From Anaerolineae bacterium (GTDB lineage: Bacteria; Chloroflexota; Anaerolineae; 4572-78; J111), in contig JAGRBY010000005.1 of the NCBI GenBank assembly GCA_020433835.1, forward strand, positions 1 to 46,195: a stretch of 46,195 nucleotides of DNA. The letters run 5' to 3'. Position 1 is the stretch's first letter. Each line of letters starts with the position of its first letter. The position numbers and the translations under genes were made by a program. The notes beneath the pieces are model-generated. The model was not told where the DNA came from. It worked only from the letters and a program-made list of their open reading frames with translations, and searched no databases. Below, in pieces: positions 8,560-16,154 of this stretch.

Positions 8560-9999
8560 ATGACTCTCAACGTTGTTCTTATTTCAACCTACGAATTGGG
8601 CCGGCAGCCGTTTGGACTGGCCTCGCCGGCGGCATGGATAAGCACAATCGGTGCCCATGTCGATTGTCTCGACTTAGCCGTCACCGCCCTCAATCCGGAA
8701 TGCATCAAAAACGCCCATTTAATTGCATTCTATGTACCGATGCACATGGGCACACGCATGACCGTGCCCATCATCGAACAGGTCAAATCGATTAATCCTG
8801 AGGCGCATCTGTGCTGCTATGGTCTCTACGCCCCGATGAGCGAAGAATATCTACGCCGCCTGGGTGTCGACACGATCTTGGGCGGCGAATTTGAAACCAG
8901 CTTGGCCCATTTGGCCCAACGGTTAACCGATTCCCAAACTGCCATAAACCGCACCAATGACGCATCATCAAAATCGCAACCCGAACCCGTCATCTCGCTC
9001 GATCGCCAGGATTTTCTTGTGCCCCGGCGCAGCGGCCTGCCGCAGCTCAACCAATACGCCCATTTGGTCAAAAGTGATGGTCATCACGTTACCGTTGGCT
9101 ACACCGAAGCCAGTCGCGGCTGCAAGCACACCTGCCGTCACTGCCCTATTGTGCCGGTTTACGATGGACGTTTTCGCATTGTACAGAAAGAGGTTGTCCT
9201 GGCCGATATTCGGCAGCAGGTTGAAGCCGGGGCGCAGCACATCACCTTTGGCGATCCCGACTTTTTCAATGGTCCAAGGCATGCGCTTTCAATTATCAAC
9301 TCTCTACACGAAGATTTTCCAGCATTGACCTACGATGTCATCATCAAAGTAGAACATCTGCTAAAACACGCCGCACATCTGCCCACGTTGAAAGAAACCG
9401 GCTGTCTGTTTATCACCAGTGCGGTTGAGTCATTTGATGACAACACCCTCGCTATCTTCGCCAAAAACCATACCCAAGCCGATTTTGAAGCCGCGCTCAA
9501 TCTGTGCCGGGAACGTGATTTATTGCTCGTTCCGACGTTTGTAGCCTTCAATCCCTGGACAACACTGGCCGAATATCGCCATTTTTTGCGAGAAATTGTG
9601 CGCCTGGATCTTGTCGATCAGGTATCGCCGATCCAATGTGCCATCCGGTTGCTCATTCCACCAGGGTCTCGACTGCTGGATTTGCCGACGGTGCGTGATG
9701 TCGTCGGCGAGCTGGATGCCTCGAAACTCTCCTATACCTGGCAAAACCCCGATCCCCGCGTCGACCAATTGCAGCGTGATTTGGAATATCTGGTGCAAAG
9801 TTGTGCCGCACGAGAAGTGCCGCGCCGTGAGGTCTTCCGGCGCATTTGGGAGCACGCGTTTGAGGCGATTGGCGATGCGGAAGGCAACGTTCCTTTTCCC
9901 AATCTGCCGCCCTGGTCTCGATTTATCCCCTATCTCTCCGAACCCTGGTACTGCTGAGCTGAACCGACTGCGGAGCAGTTTGCTTCGCTTTATCTGTAA
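8560..9999 (+). CDS. CUAEP-tail radical SAM selenoprotein (in-frame TGA read as Sec)
   Basis: Read conventionally the frame stops at TGA 9955-9957 (465 aa). The codons around it are TGC TGA GCT GAA CCG, giving Cys-Sec-Ala-Glu-Pro, and the frame stays open to TAA at 9997-9999 (479 aa). This is exactly the tail that names the CUAEP/CCAEP-tail radical SAM (seleno)protein family, as I recall it. The radical SAM iron-sulfur motif CKHTCRHC (CxxxCxxC, about residues 188-195) is present, preceded by a B12-binding-like N-terminal domain of about 125 aa without a clear DxHxxG. Just after the TGA a small hairpin, ACTGC-GGA-GCAGT (9967-9979), could act as a bacterial SECIS element. The Cys-Sec pair would be redox active; the substrate is unknown. 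No selA, selB, selC or selD is in the window. Confidence 0.88.
9958..9985 (+). promoter_or_regulatory. candidate bacterial SECIS hairpin
   Basis: Directly downstream of the TGA, ACTGC (9967-9971) pairs with GCAGT (9975-9979) around the loop GGA, with weaker G-U and C-G pairs extending the stem outward. Bacterial SECIS elements lie in this position and have a G-containing apical loop. The stem is short, so the structure is a candidate only. Confidence 0.4.
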
Positions 10000-10401
10000 A
10001 CGTAACGCTTTCAAAGCTCTCAAAATTCCTGACAGTGTGAATAACCCTTGACAAAAACAATATTGTAGGCCATAATAGAGCGGTTGTACTTGCGTGGTGA
10101 CGCAGTCAACAACCTACCTCACCTACTCAATTCTTTTATCTTTAGCAATCTATCCAAATTCATCTTCTGCCATCTTTTAATCGGTTTAATGTTTACTAAA
10201 CCCGATCTTCTTCTTTTTCTTCTTCTCCTCCTCTTCTGCTTCTTGGGGTTAATTAAAGGTTCAACAACCACCTTTTATTGTTGTGATCTTTGAAAATTCG
10301 ATCTCCATTTGATAACAGACATATAAAGCCAAATATATATATCTGTTGTTTTATGCTTTAAAGATCCTTTGAAGGCTTTAATCGCATAAGGACCTTTCGC
10401 T
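10000..10401. promoter_or_regulatory. long leader region of the eCIS operon
   Basis: Contains the operon promoter (10048-10076), a 39-nt almost pure pyrimidine tract (10206-10244), and two inverted repeats: CAACAA/TTGTTG (10262-10267, 10278-10283) and AACAGA/TCTGTT (10314-10319, 10342-10347). The last part is strongly AT-rich. AAGGAC lies about 10 nt before the cap gene ATG. The ~320-nt untranslated leader could carry post-transcriptional control, but no known riboswitch was recognised. Confidence 0.5.
10048..10076 (+). promoter_or_regulatory. sigma-70-like promoter, probable eCIS operon promoter
   Basis: TTGACA (10048-10053), a 17-nt spacer, then CATAAT (10071-10076): a perfect -35 with a -10 matching 5 of 6 positions. 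No better promoter was seen before the cap gene at 10402. Confidence 0.6.
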
Positions 10402-10974
10402 ATGCTCAACGAAACTCTTGTTTTCTTGAAAAACCGCTTGAATGGTCACTTGAACTCAGGTCGCAATCCTGAAGAATCCCGAGAAGATCAAGTAGTTTTT
10501 TTGGATGGACAGAACCTGGAACCCCTTATCTTTAAATTAGGGGCCGTTTCTGTGCTTTTGATCAACATCGAAGAAGAAAATACGCTTCGCGCTCCCGATC
10601 CGCATATACGGATTTCTCCTGATGGCACCCGTCAAAAGATACAACCTGAAATCAGACTCAATCTGTATGTCTTGTTTGTGGCTCGCTTTAAGCAGTATGA
10701 GGAATCTTTACGTTATCTATCCCTGATTATTCAGTATTTTCAAAAGCACCGGCTTTTGAATCACCATAACGCCCCTGAATTGAATGAAAACATTGATCAG
10801 TTGGTAATGGAACTGATTACCTTGCCGCTTTCTGAACAAAATAATGTATGGAATGCTTTACGGGTCACGTACCAACCTTCAGTTTTATACAAAGTAAAAA
10901 TGATCGTCTTCCAGGATGAAGACGCGCTAGGCCGGCCGGAAATAAAGGAAAAAACCATTAAGGCTTCACCGTGA
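10402..10974 (+). CDS. eCIS tail cap/terminator protein, DUF4255 (Pvc16-like)
   Basis: A 190-aa protein with the DUF4255 pattern: an N-terminal helix (LNETLVFLKNRLN), a beta core with 'IRLNLYVLFVARF', a helix with YEESLRYLSLIIQYFQKH, and a C-terminal 'ALRVTYQPSVLYKVKMIVF'. In the PVC and Afp particles the homologous Pvc16/Afp16 caps the distal end of tube and sheath and sets the end of the tail. It is the first gene of the operon, preceded by the long leader, and it overlaps the next gene by 4 nt (GTGA), which suggests coupled translation. Confidence 0.88.
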   Translation: MLNETLVFLKNRLNGHLNSGRNPEESREDQVVFLDGQNLEPLIFKLGAVSVLLINIEEENTLRAPDPHIRISPDGTRQKIQPEIRLNLYVLFVARFKQYEESLRYLSLIIQYFQKHRLLNHHNAPELNENIDQLVMELITLPLSEQNNVWNALRVTYQPSVLYKVKMIVFQDEDALGRPEIKEKTIKASP

Positions 10975-12059
10975 AATTTTTGCCTTTAATAGATTTGCGC
11001 CTGACACATTCTTATTATGCCGATAGTCGCTGTCTCGACTTTTTGATAGAACCAACACCGACAACGCACACACTCCTCAAAAACCATCGCTGCGTGATAA
11101 AGTCTTTTCCAAACGGGATTCGGATTCTTACGGCAGTCACTGCTGACGGTGTTCCGTTTATCCCGCTGGCAACAGGGACCACGTTTACCTTTCACCTGCG
11201 CTTACAAAATCCAGACTTTGCCCTATTTACGGACCTTACGGAGATTGGTCAGGTCGCGGTCCCGCTGTACACAAATGCGGGAATGAGTCCGGCAAACTCG
11301 ATGCAGTTAGCGCTGACTTCTCGACAGGCATGGGCGACGGAAAGCTTTGTCGTCGCCCAACCGTCCCAAGAGGATCGCTTTACCTTGCGGGGTCGCCCCC
11401 TGGCCAAGCTTCAGCCCACCGATTTTACGGTAGAAGGATTGGGGCCAACTACCACCCCTACCCACTACGAGGCAAAAGCCAAGATCATCACCATCAACAG
11501 CAGCAGCGCCGACCAGGGCGATTCCTTTAAGCTTACGTATGCCACCACCCCTCACTTGAACAGAGGCGTGTTTGCCGATGTTGAAATCCACTATACCGAC
11601 TCTCTGCCGGAAATTGCGGAGGGGGGTGTAACATTTGAGATTGCCTTCACAGCCAAAAAGGCCCGCTGGAAATATTATGTCATCGTTGATAAAACCGATG
11701 CCCAGTTTCACATCGAAGATAAGGCTGCCTCTCCGCTTGTGTTTAGCGATGAAAACCGAACGGATTTGAACCATGATCCCGATCCCTCGGATGATATCGC
11801 CAAGACGTTGGCGAAACGATTTCCGCAGATGCAGCGCTTACGCTTTGTGTCAGATGACTTAATCGCCTGCCAGCAGCAGGCCAGAAAATCTCTTCAACTT
11901 CGGTTGAATGGCGATCAGGTGTTAAGAGCTTTGCCCAATCCCCCCCTACAGAATTACGCGACCATAGACGTTACCAGAAACGGCAATGTGCAGAAGGAGG
12001 ATACGTTGTTTCAAATTATCAAATATTTCACCCATCAATTTCAGGCAAAGGGAGGCTAA
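10971..12059 (+). CDS. eCIS-associated protein of unknown function (362 aa)
   Basis: Begins at a GTG that overlaps the stop of the cap gene. The sequence is beta-rich, without signal peptide or membrane segment. It contains two half-domains of immunoglobulin-like or jelly-roll character: residues about 1-120 (IRILTAVTADGVPFIPLATGTT) and about 125-270 (ending KARWKYYVIVDKTD), then a charged stretch DPDPSDD and a short helical tail. I do not recognise the family. Its place between cap and sheath in one transcription unit, with only 6 nt to the sheath gene, implies a structural or assembly role, such as cap-associated or sheath-decorating protein. That role is an inference from context. Confidence 0.8.
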   Translation: MKFLPLIDLRLTHSYYADSRCLDFLIEPTPTTHTLLKNHRCVIKSFPNGIRILTAVTADGVPFIPLATGTTFTFHLRLQNPDFALFTDLTEIGQVAVPLYTNAGMSPANSMQLALTSRQAWATESFVVAQPSQEDRFTLRGRPLAKLQPTDFTVEGLGPTTTPTHYEAKAKIITINSSSADQGDSFKLTYATTPHLNRGVFADVEIHYTDSLPEIAEGGVTFEIAFTAKKARWKYYVIVDKTDAQFHIEDKAASPLVFSDENRTDLNHDPDPSDDIAKTLAKRFPQMQRLRFVSDDLIACQQQARKSLQLRLNGDQVLRALPNPPLQNYATIDVTRNGNVQKEDTLFQIIKYFTHQFQAKGG

Positions 12060-12065
12060 ATAAAT

Positions 12066-13700
12066 ATGGCAACTTATAAAACCCCAGGCGTATATGTAGA
12101 AGAAATCTCAACGTTGCCCCCGTCGGTGGCCGAGGTCTCGACGGCTATTCCGGCTTTTATTGGTTATACCGAAGCTGGTAGAATGATCGCACGCATCAAT
12201 ACGATGCTTGAGTACGAAACTATTTTTGGGAAGGCCAAACCAAGCAGTTTTACAGTCCAAACTCGTAATAATTCATTAGTGGCGATACAACGCGATATGG
12301 CTACAGATGATCCCGAATTTGTGATGTATTATAGCTTGAGCCTCTTCTTTAAGAATGGTGGTGGTAGTTGCTATGTTATTTCTGTAGGGGACTACAATTC
12401 CACCCCGGCCAAGACTCATTTTGAAGCCGGCCTGGCCGAGTTGGAAAAAGAGGATGAGCCTACCCTCATTCTGCTCACAGATGCCGTAAATCTGCCTCCA
12501 GCAGATTACTACGATCTTTGCCAGCAGGCGTTGGCCCAATGCAACAAGTTGGGAGACCGTTTTGCCATTCTGGACGTTCTGAATGGTGAAGGAAAGGTGG
12601 AGGAATTTAGAAACCAGATCGGTATTAACAACCTATTGTACGGAGCTGCTTATTATCCTTATCTCCAGACCTCTCTGAATTTCCATTTCGCAGAGGATGG
12701 AATCAAATTAGATGGTGCGAGGATTGGTGGCTCCACTTGGCAGAAAGCATTTGGGGATAAGGGAATTGTTGTAAGTTTCACCGGTACGGCCGGTGACACA
12801 CCCAAGGTAAAAATTGTGGGGGCGGGTGATGAGATTACATTCAATGCAACCGCACTACATCTATTAACAATTAACGGTGTTAACGGAAAAACCGGAGCCG
12901 ATGTGGTGACCGCGTGGGACGCCTGGGCAAGTGTCAATGATTCTCAAGGTTTCAGCATTATTAAAAACGAGGGTGGTAGTGGGGAGGTTCCTACATCGAC
13001 AGCCAATGTAGATCTAGAAGCGCAGTCGGTGGCACCGTCATCCGATACTTTAGCCTCGATCAGATCCACAAACACGACCCTGTACAATCAAATCAAAACC
13101 GCTATGGCCCAGCAACGGATGGTGCTCCCGCCCAGTCCGGCCATCGCCGGAATATATGCCAGTGTTGATCGAGACCGTGGCGTTTGGAAAGCGCCGGCCA
13201 ACGTGAGTCTGTCGGCTGTTCTTGGCCCGGTTGTTAAGATCACCCATGACCAGCAGGAAAGTTTGAATGTTGATCCGGCTGCCGGAAAATCGATCAACGC
13301 TATCCGCGCTTTTATGGGTAAGGGGACCTTAGTTTGGGGTGCCCGCACCTTGGCCGGCAACGATAATGAATGGCGCTATGTGTCCGTTAGGCGGCTTTTT
13401 AACATGATTGAAGAGTCGACCCAAAAAGCGACCGCCTTCGCCGTGTTTGAGCCAAATGATGCTACGACCTGGCTCAAGGTGAAAGCGATGATCGAAAGTT
13501 ATCTTTATGGCTTGTGGGAACAGGGGGCGCTGGCCGGCTCAACACCAGAGGCCGCCTACTTTGTCAATGTCGGTTTGGGCAAAACCATGACCGCCCAGGA
13601 TATCCTGGAAGGACGCATGATTGTAGAAATTGGTGTGGCTGCGGTCAGGCCGGCCGAGTTCATTATCCTCAGATTTACCCACAAGGTGCAGGAAGCGTAA
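12066..13700 (+). CDS. eCIS contractile sheath protein (Pvc2/Afp2-like)
   Basis: A 544-aa phage tail sheath protein. The N-terminus TYKTPGVYVEEI and the following SVAEVSTAIPAFIGYTE are hallmark sheath sequences. The C-terminal domain carries the conserved 'INAIRAFMGKGTLVWGARTLA' and 'WRYVSVRRLFNMIEES' region, ending with 'VGVAAVRPAEFIILRFTHKVQEA'. It forms the outer contractile cylinder. This is the only sheath gene in the cluster, whereas Afp and PVC have three, and an insertion domain of about 150 residues (roughly 210-340) lies between the N- and C-terminal sheath parts, presumably on the particle surface. Confidence 0.95.
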   Translation: MATYKTPGVYVEEISTLPPSVAEVSTAIPAFIGYTEAGRMIARINTMLEYETIFGKAKPSSFTVQTRNNSLVAIQRDMATDDPEFVMYYSLSLFFKNGGGSCYVISVGDYNSTPAKTHFEAGLAELEKEDEPTLILLTDAVNLPPADYYDLCQQALAQCNKLGDRFAILDVLNGEGKVEEFRNQIGINNLLYGAAYYPYLQTSLNFHFAEDGIKLDGARIGGSTWQKAFGDKGIVVSFTGTAGDTPKVKIVGAGDEITFNATALHLLTINGVNGKTGADVVTAWDAWASVNDSQGFSIIKNEGGSGEVPTSTANVDLEAQSVAPSSDTLASIRSTNTTLYNQIKTAMAQQRMVLPPSPAIAGIYASVDRDRGVWKAPANVSLSAVLGPVVKITHDQQESLNVDPAAGKSINAIRAFMGKGTLVWGARTLAGNDNEWRYVSVRRLFNMIEESTQKATAFAVFEPNDATTWLKVKAMIESYLYGLWEQGALAGSTPEAAYFVNVGLGKTMTAQDILEGRMIVEIGVAAVRPAEFIILRFTHKVQEA

Positions 13701-13754
13701 CGGCTAAGCACCCATTCAAGTCGACTATAAAATAGCTAAACGAGGAGAAAAAAT

Positions 13755-14228
13755 ATGGCCCTCACCAAAGATGAAATCAAAACCGCGTATCCATTGCCCG
13801 TCTACAATTATAGAGTAGAGATTGGCAGTGAGGCTGTCGCCTTTTCAGAAGTGTCGGGTTTAAGCATCAGTTATGAGACAACCACCTACAAAGAGAGTCC
13901 GGTAGAAAGCGGCGCACCCGGACCACGCATTATGTATATGCCTGCCCAGAGAAGTCCGGCTAATATTACTTTGAAAAAAGGTTTGGTTCGGAGCAGCAGC
14001 GTCGCCACGTTCTTTAAGTGGATCAATTCGATTCAAATCAACCAGGTGGAAAAGAAAGATATCTATATCAGACTGATGGATGAAAGTGGCGCTGCCGTTA
14101 TCAGTTGGAAAGTGACCAACGCCTTCCCCAAAACGCTGAACGCGCCCACCTTCGATGCTAACAGCAACGATGTGGCTATTGAAACTATGGAACTGATGGG
14201 CGATGGTATCTTTATTGAAGAAGCCTAA
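13755..14228 (+). CDS. eCIS inner tube protein 1 (gp19/Pvc1-like)
   Basis: A 157-aa T4 gp19-type tube protein: 'YPLPVYNYRVEIG' at the N-terminus, 'FSEVSGLSISYETTTY' in the first beta hairpin, and 'LNAPTFDANSNDVAIETMEL' near the end. It stacks as hexamers to form the rigid tube through which cargo is delivered. GAGGAG lies about 8 nt upstream of the ATG, a strong ribosome site fitting a highly expressed tube subunit. It is a close paralogue of the next gene and shares the DANSNDVAIETME motif. Confidence 0.93.
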   Translation: MALTKDEIKTAYPLPVYNYRVEIGSEAVAFSEVSGLSISYETTTYKESPVESGAPGPRIMYMPAQRSPANITLKKGLVRSSSVATFFKWINSIQINQVEKKDIYIRLMDESGAAVISWKVTNAFPKTLNAPTFDANSNDVAIETMELMGDGIFIEEA

Positions 14229-14238
14229 GACGTAAGGT

Positions 14239-14718
14239 ATGGCCCAAAATAAAGATCATATCAAATCTACATATCCGTTGCCGGTTTACAATTACCAGGT
14301 GACCGTCCTCAAAGACGCAGAGACGCTGGTTATCGGTTTTGCTGAAGTTTCAGGGTTGAGCGTAGAGTACGAACCGGTAACCTATAAGCATGGCTTAAGT
14401 TTTGTGATGGGGAATAAATTTATCCCCGGTATGCGCCAACCGATTCGGTTAACTATGAAAAAGGGGATAGTAAAAAGCGGTGACTTTTTACAAAGCTGGA
14501 TCTACAACACCTATACCGACCCTTTTTTTTCAAGCGCAAACCGGGATATTTTAATCGATCTGTGCGATGAGTCAGGTAAGCCGGTGATAAGGTGGACGGT
14601 GAGAAAGGCTCTGCCCATCAAGCTCGACGCCCCCACCTTTGATGCTAACAGCAATGACGTGGCAATAGAAACAATGGAAGTGATTGCCGACTATTTGCAG
14701 GTTGATTACGATCCCTGA
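14239..14718 (+). CDS. eCIS inner tube protein 2 (gp19-like paralogue)
   Basis: A 159-aa paralogue of the preceding tube protein with the same YPLPVYNYQV start and DAPTFDANSNDVAIETMEV end. It differs by a longer loop after residue 20 (LKDAETLVIGF) and an expanded middle section (FVMGNKFIPGMRQP). In Afp/PVC a second tube subunit (Afp5-like) forms the first ring at the baseplate, so this copy may be the tube initiator. Confidence 0.9.
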   Translation: MAQNKDHIKSTYPLPVYNYQVTVLKDAETLVIGFAEVSGLSVEYEPVTYKHGLSFVMGNKFIPGMRQPIRLTMKKGIVKSGDFLQSWIYNTYTDPFFSSANRDILIDLCDESGKPVIRWTVRKALPIKLDAPTFDANSNDVAIETMEVIADYLQVDYDP

Positions 14719-14757
14719 TCTAAGCTACTATTCGATGCCAAAAAAGGTAATTTTTTT

Positions 14758-15231
14758 ATGGACCTACCCGGATCGATTCCATACGTTGGCAATCCGCCCT
14801 TAAGCTTTCGTTTTGGGGTGCTCTTTTTTGCCGCGGGTGTTGTTCCCAACCCACTCGATACGCTCTTTCAAAAAGTGTCGGGGCTGGGCAGCACTGTAGA
14901 AACCGACAGTGTTAATGAAGGGGGGCAAAATCTTTACACACAATCGCTTCCCAAAAAAATCCGGTACGAAAATCTGGTTTTGGAACGAGGACTGGTCGTC
15001 GGTTCGCCCCTGGTCATCGAGTTTAATGCGGCGATGTCTCTCTTTAAATTTTCCCCTTCTAACGTACTGGTCACCCTGTTAGACAATACGCGCATCCCCA
15101 TTGCAAGCTGGCTGTTTATGAAGGCGTACCCGGTCAAATGGCACGTGTCCGACCTGGATGCAACGGCCAATTCAGTTGTGATCGAAACCATGGAGCTGGC
15201 CTACCAGCAGATGCAAGTCATCAGGCTATAA
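14758..15231 (+). CDS. eCIS tube-like protein 3 (gp19 family, divergent)
   Basis: A 157-aa divergent member of the same family: 'FQKVSGLGSTVETDSVNEGG', 'YENLVLERGLVVGSPLV', and a C-terminal 'WHVSDLDATANSVVIETMELAYQQM'. The N-terminus lacks the YPLPVYNY signature and instead starts with DLPGSIPYVGNPPLSFRF. It probably forms a baseplate-proximal ring between spike adaptor and tube. RBS AAAAGG lies 11-16 nt before ATG. Confidence 0.88.
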   Translation: MDLPGSIPYVGNPPLSFRFGVLFFAAGVVPNPLDTLFQKVSGLGSTVETDSVNEGGQNLYTQSLPKKIRYENLVLERGLVVGSPLVIEFNAAMSLFKFSPSNVLVTLLDNTRIPIASWLFMKAYPVKWHVSDLDATANSVVIETMELAYQQMQVIRL

Positions 15232-15235
15232 TCCT

Positions 15236-15406
15236 ATGCCCGTAGAAATCAAAGAACTCATTATCAGAGCAATTACAACCACCCATGCAGATGCAGGCTT
15301 GGACGATTTGCCTCAGGGGCAAGATTCCGCCGTCGATAGAGAAGCCATCATCCAGGAGTGTGTCAGGCAAGTGTTGAGAATTCTCAAAAAGAAGCTGGAA
15401 CGTTAG
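15236..15406 (+). CDS. DUF5908 family mini-protein
   Basis: A 56-aa protein missed by length cut-offs: it starts MPVEIKELIIRAITT and ends in a basic helix RQVLRILKKKLER. The MPxEIxELxI start is the signature of the DUF5908 family, which is found in eCIS gene clusters between tube and LysM genes. It starts 5 nt after the previous stop and its TAG is directly followed by the ATG of the next gene. Its function is not known; the highly charged C-terminal helix suggests it binds a tube or baseplate subunit. Confidence 0.8.
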   Translation: MPVEIKELIIRAITTTHADAGLDDLPQGQDSAVDREAIIQECVRQVLRILKKKLER

Positions 15407-16117
15407 ATGGTTCTTAAAAATCCTTTCAAGCTACAGAAACTAAAAATAAACGTTTACGACAAACGCCCGCGGATTGGTTCACCTCAGGATACCTTTACGG
15501 TGATGTTCAATCCGACTTCAATATCAATGCGGCATGAGAATGTGTTTCAAAAACTCCAGGGCATCAACACCAGCGGTCGAAAAGCCATGTATGCTCACAG
15601 CCGGTCGGACCAACTGCAATTGGATCTGGTTCTGGATGGCACAGGCGTGACCGATTTTGGATTGTCCCCTTTGGTTGGGTTGGGCACAAAAAGCGTCGCA
15701 GAGCAAATTGATAAATTCCTGAATTTATGTTTCCACATGGATGGGGATATCCATGAACCCAAATTTCTAAAAATACAGTGGGGCGAGGGGGTGCTGAAGG
15801 ATTTTGACTGCCGGCTACAGTCCGTTGATATTGAATACACGTCTTTTGATAGAAACGGTGCCCCGCTTCACGCCACGCTCAAAACAACCTTTGTAGAAGA
15901 CCCGGAGCCGTCAAAACGAATTCGGAAAGAAGGGAAAAACTCACCCGATCTCTCTCATACCCGTATTGTGAAAAGCGGCGATACCCTACCCTTGCTCTGT
16001 AAGGAAATTTATGGCTCATCTGAGCATTATCTTAGGGTAGCCCAGGCCAATAACCTGAATAATTTTAGAAACCTGACTCCGGGCCAGGAGATTATCTTTC
16101 CGCCCCTGGAGAAATAA
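15407..16117 (+). CDS. eCIS tube-baseplate adaptor with LysM domain (Pvc7-like)
   Basis: A 236-aa protein in two parts. Residues about 1-165 form a gp53/tube-adaptor-like domain with 'VMFNPTSISMRHENVFQKLQG' and 'FLKIQWGEGVLKDFDCRLQSVDIEYTSF'. Residues about 183-235 are a LysM domain (IVKSGDTLPLLCKEIYG ... ANNLNNFRNLTPGQEIIFPP). This is the standard architecture of the CIS tube protein/Pvc7 that fixes the tube to the spike. The start codon follows the stop of DUF5908 without a gap. Confidence 0.92.
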   Translation: MVLKNPFKLQKLKINVYDKRPRIGSPQDTFTVMFNPTSISMRHENVFQKLQGINTSGRKAMYAHSRSDQLQLDLVLDGTGVTDFGLSPLVGLGTKSVAEQIDKFLNLCFHMDGDIHEPKFLKIQWGEGVLKDFDCRLQSVDIEYTSFDRNGAPLHATLKTTFVEDPEPSKRIRKEGKNSPDLSHTRIVKSGDTLPLLCKEIYGSSEHYLRVAQANNLNNFRNLTPGQEIIFPPLEK

Positions 16118-16121
16118 GGCT

Positions 16122-16154
16122 ATGCAAACTAACCAGACCCCGCGCTATCAATGA
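16122..16154 (+). other. ten-codon leader ORF overlapping the spike gene start
   Basis: ATG 16122, with AAGG 4 nt upstream, opens a 10-codon frame (MQTNQTPRYQ) whose TGA overlaps the spike ATG as ATGA. The spike ATG itself has no visible Shine-Dalgarno, so translation coupling through this mini-ORF is plausible. Confidence 0.4.

Noticed and set aside
10084..10293. 69-aa hydrophobic frame in the eCIS leader
   Set aside because: The run of Leu and Phe comes from the pyrimidine tract; it begins at TTG without a ribosome site.
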